Assembly (NCBI GenBank): GCA_945861885.1
Contig: CAMAVR010000037.1
Span: 1-35,376 of the forward strand
Origin: Nannocystis exedens
Lineage (GTDB): Bacteria > Myxococcota_A > Polyangia > Polyangiales > Polyangiaceae
Direction of reading: 5' to 3'
Length of the DNA stretch: 35,376 nt
Below the pieces are notes generated by a model. That model was not told the origin of the DNA, searched no databases, and saw only the letters and a list, made by a program, of their open reading frames with translations. Positions within the stretch are counted from its first letter, which is position 1, and every line of letters begins with the position of its first letter. Positions 1 through 8,103 of the stretch are shown here, piece by piece. Both the position numbers and the translations under genes were made by a program.

Positions 1-110
1 ACCCGGTCGGCCTCGGCGACCACGTTCCGGCGGTAAAAACGGCTGTATTCTTTCCCACTGATCTTCGCGTAATGAATGACGACGTCGCATCGCGACGCTT
101 CAAAATCCAT
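1..110 (-). CDS. 5' end of an unidentified gene (partial)
   Basis: An open minus-strand frame runs from an ATG at 110 out of the left edge, and no stop is seen in it. It encodes about 36 residues beginning MDFEASRCDVVIHY. Upstream in-frame alternatives are a GTG at 116 and a TTG at 152, before the frame closes at a TGA. I recognise no domain in so short a piece. The reading would place a divergent promoter region between it and the cyclophilin gene. A frame this short could be open by chance, so confidence is limited. Confidence 0.4.
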   Translation of the reverse strand, partial: MDFEASRCDVVIHYAKISGKEYSRFYRRNVVAEADR

Positions 111-297
111 TCGCACGCGATGGGAAAACTTTTCGGTTACGATTTTGGCCAAACCTATCTGTCAGCCCCCTTAAAACTACTCCCGCCCTTCCGCCCTCCC
201 TGTTCCAATTCTGCGGCTTTTTTGATTTGTTAAACAGACCTTAGTTCACTTACTGTTTCGGCCTGTTTTGACCGAAACCCACACCACGAGAGAGTCT

Positions 298-873
298 ATG
301 CCAATCGCAACGTTTCCTGAAATTGAGGCCCCCGGCACCGGTCAGCTCTACGCGCGACTTCACACCACGTTGGGTAACATCGTCATTCGGCTCGAAGAGA
401 CGCGAGCGCCGAAAACGGTCAAGAATTTCGTAGGTCTAGCGACCGGTAAGCAAGAGTGGCAAGATCCGCGAACCGGCGAGCAGAAAAAAGGCGTGCCCTA
501 CTACGACGGGACGATTTTCCACCGAGTAATCCCCGAGTTTATGGTCCAAGGTGGCGATCGCTTGGGCAGCGGCACAGGCGGCCCAGGCTACAAATTCGGC
601 GATGAGTTTCACCCCGAATTGCGCCACACCGGCCCTGGGATGATGTCGATGGCAAACTCAGGCCCTGGCACAAACGGGTCGCAGTTTTTCATCACTGAAA
701 AAGCGACGTCATGGCTCGACGGAAAGCACGCGATTTTCGGGACAGCAGTCGTAGGCGCCGATTTGGTGGGGAAGATGACACGCGTGCCGCGAAGCCGAAA
801 CGACAAACCGAATCAAGACATCATCCTCCAAAAAGTAGAGGTTTTCCGCAGCGAAGAGCCCCCAACGGCGTAG
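298..873 (+). CDS. Peptidyl-prolyl cis-trans isomerase, cyclophilin type
   Basis: Encodes a 191-residue cyclophilin that catalyses cis-trans isomerisation of prolyl peptide bonds during protein folding. The active-site block FHRVIPEFMVQGGD lies at about residues 74-87, followed by NGSQFFIT and WLDGKHAIFG, all diagnostic of the family. The length is that of a single-domain bacterial cyclophilin. No signal peptide or membrane segment is seen, so it is probably cytoplasmic. I chose the ATG at 298 because a purine-rich GAGAGAG precedes it at a proper distance. An in-frame TTG at 268 would add ten residues with no homology to the family. The gene is convergent with RNase J, 21 nt away. The family assignment is secure; its specific clients are unknown. 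Confidence 0.93.
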   Translation: MPIATFPEIEAPGTGQLYARLHTTLGNIVIRLEETRAPKTVKNFVGLATGKQEWQDPRTGEQKKGVPYYDGTIFHRVIPEFMVQGGDRLGSGTGGPGYKFGDEFHPELRHTGPGMMSMANSGPGTNGSQFFITEKATSWLDGKHAIFGTAVVGADLVGKMTRVPRSRNDKPNQDIILQKVEVFRSEEPPTA

Positions 874-894
874 CGGCTCGTTTAGGCTCGCGCT

Positions 895-2517
895 TTACGA
901 TGCGCTGACAACGACGACGAGCGGCTTGTAGCCGAGCCGTTTCATCGCGACGCGGCGCACGGCAGTCCGCGCGGCATCGGTGATCGCTTCTTTGCTGGTG
1001 CTCCCCTGGTCACGAGCTTCGTCGACTGCCGTCTTTACAGCGCTCTTCATCGCCGCGACTCCATCGGCGTCGTCGATGCCCATGACGCCGAGGCTTCGCA
1101 CCGAGATGTCGCCCTTTTCAACCGAGACGATCACGACGCCGCCGGCTCCGAGCTGCATGCGATCTTTTAGTACTTCGCCGGGGATTTCTCGGCCGGCGAA
1201 TGCATGCACTCGCCCGACCGGCGCGTGACTTAACTTGCGAACGCTTTTGCCGTCAAAGTCCGCGATATCGCCGTTTTCGAGAATGCATGTCTCTTTGACG
1301 CCGAGCTCTCGCGCGAGCGATGCGTGGCGCGTCAAGTGATCGAGCGTCCCGTGCACCGGCACAAATGTGTTTGGACGAATCAGCTCGATCATTCGCTGCT
1401 GGTCGACGCGATGGGCGTGGCCGCTCACATGCACGCCGCGGTCGGTCGCGCGAGACCGCACGTTGACCCCGCGCCGCAAAAAATCGCCCTTCATCGCGTA
1501 CACTTCCGGTTCATGGCCAGGGATGATGCGGCTCGAAAAAATCACCGTATCGCCCTCTTTTACCGCAAACGATGAGTGCTCACCGCGCGACAATCGCAAG
1601 AGCGCCGAACGCGTTTCGGCTTGGGTGCCGGTTGCGATAGCAAGAATTCTTTCGCGCGGGACGTCACGCAAATTCTCCGCGCGAAAGAGCCTATCGGCCC
1701 CCCACGGAAGATAGCCGGTGGCGGCCGCAACACGCGCGTGCATGCCGACACTGCGGCCAAGCGGCACGAGAATCCGCCCCGTTGCTTTTGCGATTTCGCC
1801 GAGAATTCGGAGGCGATGAACGTTTGAGGCGAAAAGTCCGACGATCACGGCGCCTTTGCTCGACGCGACGATGTCGTGCAGCGCGCCGCGCACCGACGAT
1901 TCGCTCCCCGTCGGGCCGGGGACGTCGGTGTTGGTTGAGTCGGAAAAGAGAAGCGAAACGCCCGCATCACCGAGCTCGCGCATGCGGTCGATGTCGTAAT
2001 GTTCGCCGTCGGCCGGATGGTCGTCGAACTTGAAGTCGCCGGTGTGAAAAATCATCCCCGCGTCGGTCTCGATGGCGGCGGCGGTGGCGTCGGCAATCGA
2101 GTGTGTGACGCGGACCGGCTCGACGATGAACGACCCGACGGCATAACGCTTGCGCGGCTCGATAGCGGTGGTACGCGCGTGCTTTAGGATTTCGTGTTCA
2201 CCGGATCGTTCGCGAAGGAGCTCGAGTGCATAGGGTGGCGCAAAGATCGGCACATCAAATTGCCGCAAAAAGTAAGGGATTGCGCCGATATGGTCTTCAT
2301 GACCGTGCGTAATCCACAGCCCGGCGACGCGCGCTTCCCCCGAAGCGAGGCGTTTAATCGCCGAAAAGTCCGAATGAATGACATCAATGCCGAGGCCACG
2401 GTTGTCGAATGTGACGCCGCAGTCGACAATCAGCACGTCGCCTCGCTGCTCGAGGGCGAGTGCGTTCATACCGATTTCACCGAGGCCGCCGAGGGGAAAA
2501 ATACGCAATGATGACAC
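895..2517 (-). CDS. rnj: Ribonuclease J
   Basis: Encodes a 540-residue metallo-beta-lactamase/beta-CASP ribonuclease of the RNase J family, which degrades and processes RNA by endo- and 5'-to-3' exonucleolytic cleavage. The start region reads LRIFPLGGLGEIGMN, typical of RNase J. The zinc motif HGHEDH is at residues 71-76, and later metal or beta-CASP motifs include FHTGDFKFD, SDSTN, SGHAH and VPVHGTLDH. The C-terminal domain (about 440-540) matches the usual RNase J length. The frame stays open upstream to 2688, but that stretch overlaps the divergent ATPase gene and lacks family similarity. I therefore take the GTG at 2517; a TTG at 2508 is an alternative. The 40-nt gap to the next gene must hold two divergent promoters. 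Confidence 0.92.
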   Translation of the reverse strand: MSSLRIFPLGGLGEIGMNALALEQRGDVLIVDCGVTFDNRGLGIDVIHSDFSAIKRLASGEARVAGLWITHGHEDHIGAIPYFLRQFDVPIFAPPYALELLRERSGEHEILKHARTTAIEPRKRYAVGSFIVEPVRVTHSIADATAAAIETDAGMIFHTGDFKFDDHPADGEHYDIDRMRELGDAGVSLLFSDSTNTDVPGPTGSESSVRGALHDIVASSKGAVIVGLFASNVHRLRILGEIAKATGRILVPLGRSVGMHARVAAATGYLPWGADRLFRAENLRDVPRERILAIATGTQAETRSALLRLSRGEHSSFAVKEGDTVIFSSRIIPGHEPEVYAMKGDFLRRGVNVRSRATDRGVHVSGHAHRVDQQRMIELIRPNTFVPVHGTLDHLTRHASLARELGVKETCILENGDIADFDGKSVRKLSHAPVGRVHAFAGREIPGEVLKDRMQLGAGGVVIVSVEKGDISVRSLGVMGIDDADGVAAMKSAVKTAVDEARDQGSTSKEAITDAARTAVRRVAMKRLGYKPLVVVVSAS

Positions 2518-2557
2518 TATCGCCTGAAGGTAGCAGGTCTGATACGCCGCGAGAGAG

Positions 2558-3511
2558 ATGAATAGCAGCAATTTACAGCGTTTTTTGGTTGTGACTGGCA
2601 AAGGGGGTGTCGGCAAGACAACCTTCTGTGCCGCAGAGGCTCTGAGGCGCGCACAGGCTGGGCAGCGCGTCCTCGTAGCGATGTGCAACGCGAAAGAGAG
2701 CCTTTCGGCGATGCTCGGTTCCGGGTCGATCGGCGATCAAGTGGTTCGCGTGTCGAACAACATCTGGGCAGTAAACATGGACCCGGAGAGCGCGCTCGAA
2801 GAGTACGGTGCGATGGTTCTTCACTCGCGCGGGCTCTACAAACTTCTCTTTGACAATCGCTACGTGCGAACATTTTTCCGCGCGGTGCCAGGGCTGCAAG
2901 AGTGGTCGATGCTCGGCAAAGCGTGGTGGCACACGACCGAAAAGCTCACGAATGGCGATTGGAAGTACGATGTTGTGATTCTCGATGCGCCGGCGACGGG
3001 GCACGGGCTCGATATGCTCCGCGTCCCAAAAGTGATCGTCGACGCGGTGCCGCCCGGGATTTTGCGGCGCGACGCCGAGCGAGCCTGGACGATGATGCGC
3101 GACCGCGAGGCGTGCTCGGTCGTGCTCGTCACAATCCCCGAAGAAATGCCTACGAGCGAGACGATCGAACTGGCTGAAATGCTGACCGGTGAGCTCGGAA
3201 TTCCTGTCGGAAGAGTTGTCGCCAACGCCGTTTTGCCCAAACTATTTTCATCGCGCGAGCGAGAAGCGCTGCAAGCGGTCGATGGCGCTGAATCAGCGGC
3301 AGACGGCGATAATTTGGGCGAAAAAGCGCTTCGCGCGGCGGCGGACCGCGCATCTCGCGAGCGGATGCAAGCCGAGAGTTTGTCTCGCCTGACTCAACAT
3401 TTGCCGATAAAGCCGATCTATTTGCCGTTTTTGTTTGAATCGGCGGCAAATCCCGCGTCAATCGCCATCCTGGCCGATGTGCTGCGCATCGGAGTCGTTG
3501 ACTTCGTGTAA
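2558..3511 (+). CDS. ArsA/GET3-family P-loop ATPase
   Basis: A 317-residue cytoplasmic SIMIBI-class ATPase. The deviant Walker A motif GKGGVGKTT (residues 14-22) carries the signature lysine at position 15, and the switch-II/ArsA block DAPATGHG lies at 143-150, corresponding to the DTAPTGHT motif of ArsA. Family members act as homodimers in tail-anchored protein targeting (GET3) or as the arsenite-pump ATPase (ArsA). No arsenite membrane pump gene is adjacent, so arsenic resistance is not supported. Bacterial proteins of this type often occur as tandem pairs, but here there is only one. The ATG at 2558 follows a clear GAGAGAG ribosome-binding site. The next gene starts 21 nt downstream on the same strand. 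The family call is firm; the physiological role is unknown. Confidence 0.88.
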   Translation: MNSSNLQRFLVVTGKGGVGKTTFCAAEALRRAQAGQRVLVAMCNAKESLSAMLGSGSIGDQVVRVSNNIWAVNMDPESALEEYGAMVLHSRGLYKLLFDNRYVRTFFRAVPGLQEWSMLGKAWWHTTEKLTNGDWKYDVVILDAPATGHGLDMLRVPKVIVDAVPPGILRRDAERAWTMMRDREACSVVLVTIPEEMPTSETIELAEMLTGELGIPVGRVVANAVLPKLFSSREREALQAVDGAESAADGDNLGEKALRAAADRASRERMQAESLSRLTQHLPIKPIYLPFLFESAANPASIAILADVLRIGVVDFV

Positions 3512-3532
3512 AAACAACACCACCATCCCCGC

Positions 3533-4249
3533 GTGCCCGATCTTTCAGCTTCCCAGCCGATAGCGCTAACCGTTGAAGCGGTTGTTTTTGGAATGAGGCC
3601 AGGTGGTCTCGCTGTGCTTTTAGCAAAGCGCGGCGCCAGGCCTTTTAAAGGGGAATTGGAGCTCCCCGGTAGCCCCGTTCGAACGAACGAGCCGCTCGAA
3701 AAGACGCTGCGTCGCGAGCTGCGTGACAGCGCGGGGATTCGCGGGATGTCGCTCGAGCAGCTCGGTGCATTCGGCGAACCGGGGCGCGATCCGCGAGGGC
3801 ACGCGGTGAGCATCGCGTATTTCACATGGGTCGTTGCCGAACAGCACGCGTTCGTAGCCGGCGAAAAGCGCGAATTCGGTTGGCATTCGATCGCGACGTT
3901 GAAGCTGAATGAGAACGCGGGCGACGCGTCGCCACTCGCGTTCGATCACGCAAACCAGATTCGCCAGGCGCATCATGCGCTCCGCCATCATTTGCGGCAT
4001 CACATCGATCAAACGCCGTTCGAGCTTGTGCCGGCTCGCTTTACGCTGACGGAGCTTCAACGTGTCTATGAAGCGATTTTTGAGCGAACGGTCGACAAGC
4101 GCAATTTTCGGTCGCGCATTCTTACGCGAGGGCTGGTCGAGCCGGTTGCCGCGAAGCGTGTCGGCAACCATCGCGCCGCGCAGCTCTATCAGTGGAAGTC
4201 GTTGAAGAGAAAGTCGTCTCAGCAGCGCGAAGAAGTCGCCACAAAGTAA
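3533..4249 (+). CDS. NrtR-like transcriptional regulator (degenerate Nudix domain + winged helix)
   Basis: A 238-residue protein with an N-terminal Nudix-fold domain (about 10-140) and a C-terminal winged-helix DNA-binding domain (about 160-230: FTLTELQRVYEAIFE, then KRNFRSRILTRGLVE). This is the architecture of NrtR-type regulators, which use a Nudix domain to sense ADP-ribose or related nucleotides and control NAD or sugar metabolism genes. The Nudix box PGSPVRTNEPLEKTLRREL followed by RDSAGI lacks the first conserved glycine position and the catalytic Glu-Glu pair (Asp-Ser instead). That agrees with a sensor rather than a hydrolase. The start is a GTG at 3533 with a poor ribosome-binding site. 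The target genes are unknown; it is convergent with tssC across a hairpin, and no operator was identified. Confidence 0.8.
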   Translation: MPDLSASQPIALTVEAVVFGMRPGGLAVLLAKRGARPFKGELELPGSPVRTNEPLEKTLRRELRDSAGIRGMSLEQLGAFGEPGRDPRGHAVSIAYFTWVVAEQHAFVAGEKREFGWHSIATLKLNENAGDASPLAFDHANQIRQAHHALRHHLRHHIDQTPFELVPARFTLTELQRVYEAIFERTVDKRNFRSRILTRGLVEPVAAKRVGNHRAAQLYQWKSLKRKSSQQREEVATK

Positions 4250-4251
4250 CA

Positions 4252-4274
4252 CGGCGGGGGACAAGCCCCCGCCG
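4252..4274. terminator. GC-rich hairpin between convergent genes
   Basis: A perfect 9-bp inverted repeat (CGGCGGGGG / CCCCCGCCG) with a 5-nt loop lies three bases after the regulator stop codon and 15 nt from the tssC stop. Its place between convergent genes fits a bidirectional terminator, although no T-tract follows on either strand. A closely similar hairpin occurs at 28237-28257 in the opposite orientation. Confidence 0.5.
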
Positions 4275-4289
4275 CTACTCGACCCACTG

Positions 4290-5789
4290 TTACTTCTCGA
4301 GCTTGCCTACGAGCGACAGCGTGAAGTAGGCGCCCATGTACTTGAAGTGCGGCCTTACTTGGACGTCGCAGCGATACCAGCCTGCGTTCCCTTCAACATC
4401 TGTCACCGTGACTTTCGCCTTTCGTAGCGGGCGACGTCCGCGTACTGCGGGGCTCGCACCGTCCATGTCGGCGACGTATTGACCGATCCACTTGTTGAGC
4501 TCACGCTCAAGGTCGATGCGCTCTTTCCATGTTCCGAGCTGCTCGCGCTCGATCACTTTGATGTAGTGAGCAAGGCGCGTAATCACGAGCAGATAAGGGA
4601 ACTGCGTTCCGAGGCGATAGTTGAGCTCCGCCGCGCGACCTTCGGGCGACTGGCCATATGTCAGCGGCTGCTGACAGCTGTTCGCCGAGAAGAAGCAGGC
4701 GTTGTCAGACTCTTTGCGGTACGTGAGCGGGATGAAACCTTGCTCGCTCAACTCGAACTCGCGACGTTCAGTAATCGCGACTTCGGTTGGGCACTTCATC
4801 TGGATTTCGCCCATCGCTTCGTAGGTGTGCAGCGGCAAGTCGTAGATCGAACCGCCCGATGTTGGCCCTATGATATTTGGGCACCAGTGGTATTTCGCGA
4901 AGCTCCCCGCGAGGCGCGTGGCGAGAGCGAACGAAGTGTTCCCCCAGAGGTACGCCTGGTGATTTCCGATGACCGACTCTTCGTAGTCGAACTGTTTGAC
5001 CGGCAACGTCTCGCGGCCATACGGAAGACGAAGAAGAAACCGAGGCAACGTAAGCCCAACGTACCGAGCATCTTCCGCTTCACGGAAGCCGTGCCAACGC
5101 GCGAACTCCGGCCCTTCGAGGATCGACTGGAGGTCTTTTAGGTTGGGGAGAGTAAGAAACGTCGACTCTCCGACGAACGACGGGCCTGCCGCCGCGAAGA
5201 ATGGCGCGTGTGCCATCGCCGCGACTGCCGACACGTTGTTGAGAAGGTCGATGTCTTCGTTGCTCGGCGACATCTCGTAGTTCGCGAAGATGGCACCGTA
5301 AGGCTTGCCACCGAAGCTGCCGTATTCAGACGAATAGACCGTCTTGTAGAGGCCGCTGCCGGTGATGCCAGGGGCATCTTCGAAGTCGGCCATTAGGTCG
5401 TCTTTTGAGCAGTTGAGCAGTTCAACGCGGATGTTTTCGTCGAAGTTTGTGTTGTCGATCACGTACTTCAGTCCGCGCCACGCTGATTCGAGCTGCTGAA
5501 ACTGAGCCGCGTGCAAGACTTCGTCGAGCTGCTTCGAAATCTTCGCGTCGATCTCGGCGATGAGAGCATCGGCGAACGCCTTGTCTACGCGCTCATTCGC
5601 GCGCTCTGGTGTCAGTAGCTGCGTGAGCAGCGCTTCGACGCCCCGTTTCGTGCAATCGTATGATTCGCTGGTTACGGGCATCTGGGCCGCTGCCAAGATT
5701 TGCCCAACGAGCGATGTGTCGGCCGGCGCGGCTGCAGGTGCTGCCGGCTTTGCGGGTGCTGCTCCAGTAGGTTGTTGTCCGGTAGCCAT
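4290..5789 (-). CDS. tssC: T6SS contractile sheath large subunit TssC (VipB)
   Basis: A 499-residue TssC, which assembles with TssB into the cytoplasmic contractile sheath that drives the Hcp tube outwards. Family landmarks are SAWRGLKYV at residues 102-110, GPEFARWHGFRE and LPRFLLRLPYG in the middle, WCPNIIGPTSGG, CPTEVAITERREFELSEQGF, and the C-terminal region ending YMGAYFTLSLVGKLEK that forms the conserved inner domain. The first 25 residues are an Ala/Pro-rich linker less usual for TssC. The ATG at 5789 is preceded by GGGAAGGGGG, and the tssB stop is only 2 nt upstream, so the two are surely co-translated. It is the last gene of the operon. A shorter TssC-like copy exists fused to a TssB domain at 18570-20063. 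Confidence 0.97.
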   Translation of the reverse strand: MATGQQPTGAAPAKPAAPAAAPADTSLVGQILAAAQMPVTSESYDCTKRGVEALLTQLLTPERANERVDKAFADALIAEIDAKISKQLDEVLHAAQFQQLESAWRGLKYVIDNTNFDENIRVELLNCSKDDLMADFEDAPGITGSGLYKTVYSSEYGSFGGKPYGAIFANYEMSPSNEDIDLLNNVSAVAAMAHAPFFAAAGPSFVGESTFLTLPNLKDLQSILEGPEFARWHGFREAEDARYVGLTLPRFLLRLPYGRETLPVKQFDYEESVIGNHQAYLWGNTSFALATRLAGSFAKYHWCPNIIGPTSGGSIYDLPLHTYEAMGEIQMKCPTEVAITERREFELSEQGFIPLTYRKESDNACFFSANSCQQPLTYGQSPEGRAAELNYRLGTQFPYLLVITRLAHYIKVIEREQLGTWKERIDLERELNKWIGQYVADMDGASPAVRGRRPLRKAKVTVTDVEGNAGWYRCDVQVRPHFKYMGAYFTLSLVGKLEK

Positions 5790-5791
5790 GA

Positions 5792-6373
5792 TTAAGCCCC
5801 CTTCCCAGTAGGTGCTGCGGGTGGCGCAGGTGGCGCAGGTGGCGCAGGTGGCGCAGGTGGCGTAGGTGGCGTAGGTGGCTTCGCTGCCGGCGTCGAAAGG
5901 CCGAGTTCACCCATGAGCTTGTCGCGCATCGAGGGGTCGCTCACGACCGATTGAATTTTCTTACGGAACGCCGAGATGTTCCCGAGCGGGCCTCTCACCG
6001 CGACAATCGCGTCGCGAAGATCGAGAAGTTTTTGTAGCTCAGGCACCTGATGCGCCACACCTTCTGGTTCGAAGTCGTGAAGGCTGTTGAACTTCAGCGA
6101 GACCGCGATCGTCCCATCGGGGTCGCCCGACAGTTTGTCGGCAACGTTCATCGTCAACGACAGCTTCTGGTCTTCCAGCACGTCGTTGAAGCTGTACTTG
6201 TCGATTGAGATCGGCAGGCGGTCTTCAAGGGAGCGCGCATCGGGTTGGCCGGTGTAGTCGCCGATGAAGAGCATTCTCAAGGGGAGTTCCACCTCCGCTT
6301 GCGCCCCCCCAGTCGCAGGCGAATACGTGATGTTAACTCGTTCTTGCGGTGCAACCGCCCCATCTTTCCCCAT
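5792..6373 (-). CDS. tssB: T6SS contractile sheath small subunit TssB (VipA)
   Basis: A 193-residue TssB, partner of TssC in the sheath. The core (residues 25-157) has the family pattern LPLRMLFIGDYTG, RLPISIDKYSFNDVLE, FNSLHDFEPEGVAHQVPEL and the C-terminal helix that in VipA-type proteins packs on TssC and carries the ClpV recognition surface. I start it at the ATG at 6373, which has a strong AGGAGAGG site; the frame extends upstream without similarity. The last 30 residues are an unusual Pro-rich tail of (Pro-Pro-Thr/Ala) units encoded by a 9-bp tandem repeat. A 44-nt gap with a hairpin separates it from tssA, the largest gap inside the operon. Confidence 0.96.
   Translation of the reverse strand: MGKDGAVAPQERVNITYSPATGGAQAEVELPLRMLFIGDYTGQPDARSLEDRLPISIDKYSFNDVLEDQKLSLTMNVADKLSGDPDGTIAVSLKFNSLHDFEPEGVAHQVPELQKLLDLRDAIVAVRGPLGNISAFRKKIQSVVSDPSMRDKLMGELGLSTPAAKPPTPPTPPAPPAPPAPPAPPAAPTGKGA
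5821..5880 (-). repeat. 9-bp tandem repeat encoding a Pro-Pro-Ala/Thr tail
   Basis: Six consecutive copies of GTGGCGCAG or its variant GTGGCGTAG occupy 5821-5874, with a partial seventh copy after. They encode the Pro-rich C-terminal tail of TssB (about residues 166-186). The unit is a multiple of three, so gain or loss of copies keeps the frame. Confidence 0.9.
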
Positions 6374-6391
6374 CGGACCTCTCCTTTGCGC

Positions 6392-6414
6392 ACCCGGCCT
6401 GTTTATGGCCGGGT
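6392..6414 (-). promoter_or_regulatory. Intercistronic hairpin between tssA and tssB
   Basis: A perfect 8-bp inverted repeat (ACCCGGCC / GGCCGGGT) with a 7-nt loop lies between the tssA stop and the tssB ribosome-binding site. No T-tract follows in the direction of transcription, so it does not look like an intrinsic terminator. It could instead act in mRNA processing or stability to raise sheath gene expression over the upstream genes; that role is inferred from position only. Confidence 0.5.
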
Positions 6415-6417
6415 TTG

Positions 6418-8103
6418 TCAGCGGCGAGTTGCACCTTCGGTCCGATTGCGCGTGCGACTGTTTACGAATCTCGGAAACTGAAGCGCGGCTGCCGGATCGA
6501 GACGGCACAACCTTTCAAATACTTCTGCTTCAGTGATCACGGCTCTCCGGCCCCGGCGCTTTAGCTTTCTTTGAAAAAAAAATTCAGCGGCGGCGAGAAT
6601 TCCCGAATAGACACTGGTACATAGCGCCGGCTCCCACACTTCGAGCTTGTGTCTGTCGATGTCCGTTACGAGCGTATCGAGGACTGTACGACCTATCGCA
6701 GGCTTGCCCGATTCAAGCGCTATTTGGGCAAATACTAGGCGCGCACGGAACCGTGTGCGGGCATCGAGGGCCGACGTCGCAAGTTCCGATGCGATGGCGA
6801 AGCCGTCCTCCACTGCCCCGCTTGCGATGAGCTTTCGCGCTTCGACCATACTCTGGTCTACATCGGGGTCGCCGCTGGTCCGCTGTACCGGCATCATCGC
6901 CACGGCGCTCGGGTTGCGAAGCGCCCACCGAATCGTCTCGTCGGCCAACCAGTTTTTTGTGTCGTCATCGCACATCGCGCTCTTGTCTGAAAAGCGAAGA
7001 CGTGTGAGCGCCGGCAGTCGCGCGATAAGCATGACCGTCTCCCGCCCAACCGCTTCGCGCGCGGGGGTGTAGGCGAGACCGAGGTGGTCAAGTGCCATTG
7101 CGATGATGCGATTAAGATCGAGCCATAGTGGGTAAGTGCCGACCAGCTCTTCGGCATCGCTCGCGATTTGTCGCCAAAACGACGCCGAGTGGGCGGCTGA
7201 CAGCCTCTCGCGCAAATCTGCGGGTGGCGGCGCGATTGCGGTGACATTTTCGGCGTCGGCACTTGGTATCCCGCCGAGTTCGAGCCAAGCGCCGATGCGT
7301 CTGAGCCGGTAGCTTAGAGGGTTTTCAGGCTCTTGCTTGTGAAGCAACGTTGCCGCCTCGAGGAGCGTACCGCTTGCTGTTCGCGAGAGCTCAAGCGGGT
7401 TCGGAGCGGCCGGTGGTGGCGGAAGACGGGGGATCTCGGCAAGCGCTTTTTCAGCGTTGGCGCGCTGGCGTGCAGCTTCATCGAGTTGCGACTTCTCTTC
7501 GACCGTCTTGATCAGCGATTCGATGTAGCGACGCTGTTCGGTGACTATGCTGCGCAGCGGCCCAAGACCGCCTCTGCGATCGCCTGTTTTTTCTGCGATT
7601 TGTTTGTCGATGAGCTCGATCACGCGTTCAGCTGCTTCGATCGCCGGACCATCGTCGATCGTCGCTTTTTTTTTGGTGTCGAACTGCCCCGGCAATCGTT
7701 CAACGAGCCACTCGAGCTGCGCCGCGCGCGTTTTCGGGCGTCGAACGTGCGGATACATTGTGTCCCACTGGCGGTTCATGATTTCACTCATGACGACCGC
7801 GCCGTCGATAAGACCGAGCCACTGTTGACGAGCCGCCATCGCGAGGCAACGCCACGCTGCCAGGCGAAGATCTTTCGTCTGCGTTGCTAAGAGGTGTTCG
7901 CAGAGCTTCTGCACAATTGACCAATCGGGGCGCTCGCCGCGGACGCCATCGATTTTGCCAACCTCTTTTTTTACCGTCAGAAAATCAGCGGTATCGCTGA
8001 TGTCGACGCCGCTCGGATGGTTACCATCGAACGGTGTCCACAACGCTTTGGTGTCGGCCGTTGCTTTCTCAATGAGCGCCTGGCGCGACTTCGCGTCACT
8101 CAT
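6418..8103 (-). CDS. tssA: T6SS protein TssA (ImpA N-terminal and VasJ-type C-terminal domains)
   Basis: A 561-residue TssA, which contacts the baseplate and the growing end of the sheath and coordinates tube/sheath polymerisation. Residues 10-130 form the ImpA-type N-terminal domain (LWTPFDGNHPSGVDIS, LRLAAWRCLAMAARQQWLGL, MNRQWDTMYPHV). A variable, charged middle follows, then a C-terminal helical domain (about 430-545) resembling the VasJ/EvpK type. I chose the ATG at 8103 because it overlaps the end of tssM by 8 nt, and the family similarity begins there. The gene has two nine-base homopolymers, a T-run on the plus strand at 7666-7674 and an A-run at 6574-6582, which encode Lys-Lys-Lys and Phe-Phe-Phe. 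Confidence 0.92.
   Translation of the reverse strand: MSDAKSRQALIEKATADTKALWTPFDGNHPSGVDISDTADFLTVKKEVGKIDGVRGERPDWSIVQKLCEHLLATQTKDLRLAAWRCLAMAARQQWLGLIDGAVVMSEIMNRQWDTMYPHVRRPKTRAAQLEWLVERLPGQFDTKKKATIDDGPAIEAAERVIELIDKQIAEKTGDRRGGLGPLRSIVTEQRRYIESLIKTVEEKSQLDEAARQRANAEKALAEIPRLPPPPAAPNPLELSRTASGTLLEAATLLHKQEPENPLSYRLRRIGAWLELGGIPSADAENVTAIAPPPADLRERLSAAHSASFWRQIASDAEELVGTYPLWLDLNRIIAMALDHLGLAYTPAREAVGRETVMLIARLPALTRLRFSDKSAMCDDDTKNWLADETIRWALRNPSAVAMMPVQRTSGDPDVDQSMVEARKLIASGAVEDGFAIASELATSALDARTRFRARLVFAQIALESGKPAIGRTVLDTLVTDIDRHKLEVWEPALCTSVYSGILAAAEFFFQRKLKRRGRRAVITEAEVFERLCRLDPAAALQFPRFVNSRTRNRTEGATRR

Noticed and set aside
254..273. TTTCGGCCTGT shared with the region upstream of thioredoxin (about 30924-30934)
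   Set aside because: Only 11 bases match and the orientation relative to the two genes differs, so a common operator is not supported.
2518..2688. Upstream extension of the RNase J frame
   Set aside because: It overlaps the first 131 nt of the divergent ArsA-like gene, and its residues do not resemble RNase J.
4479..5141. Long plus-strand open frame opposite tssC
   Set aside because: It lies fully within tssC on the other strand, has no start context or family similarity, and reflects codon bias of the real gene.
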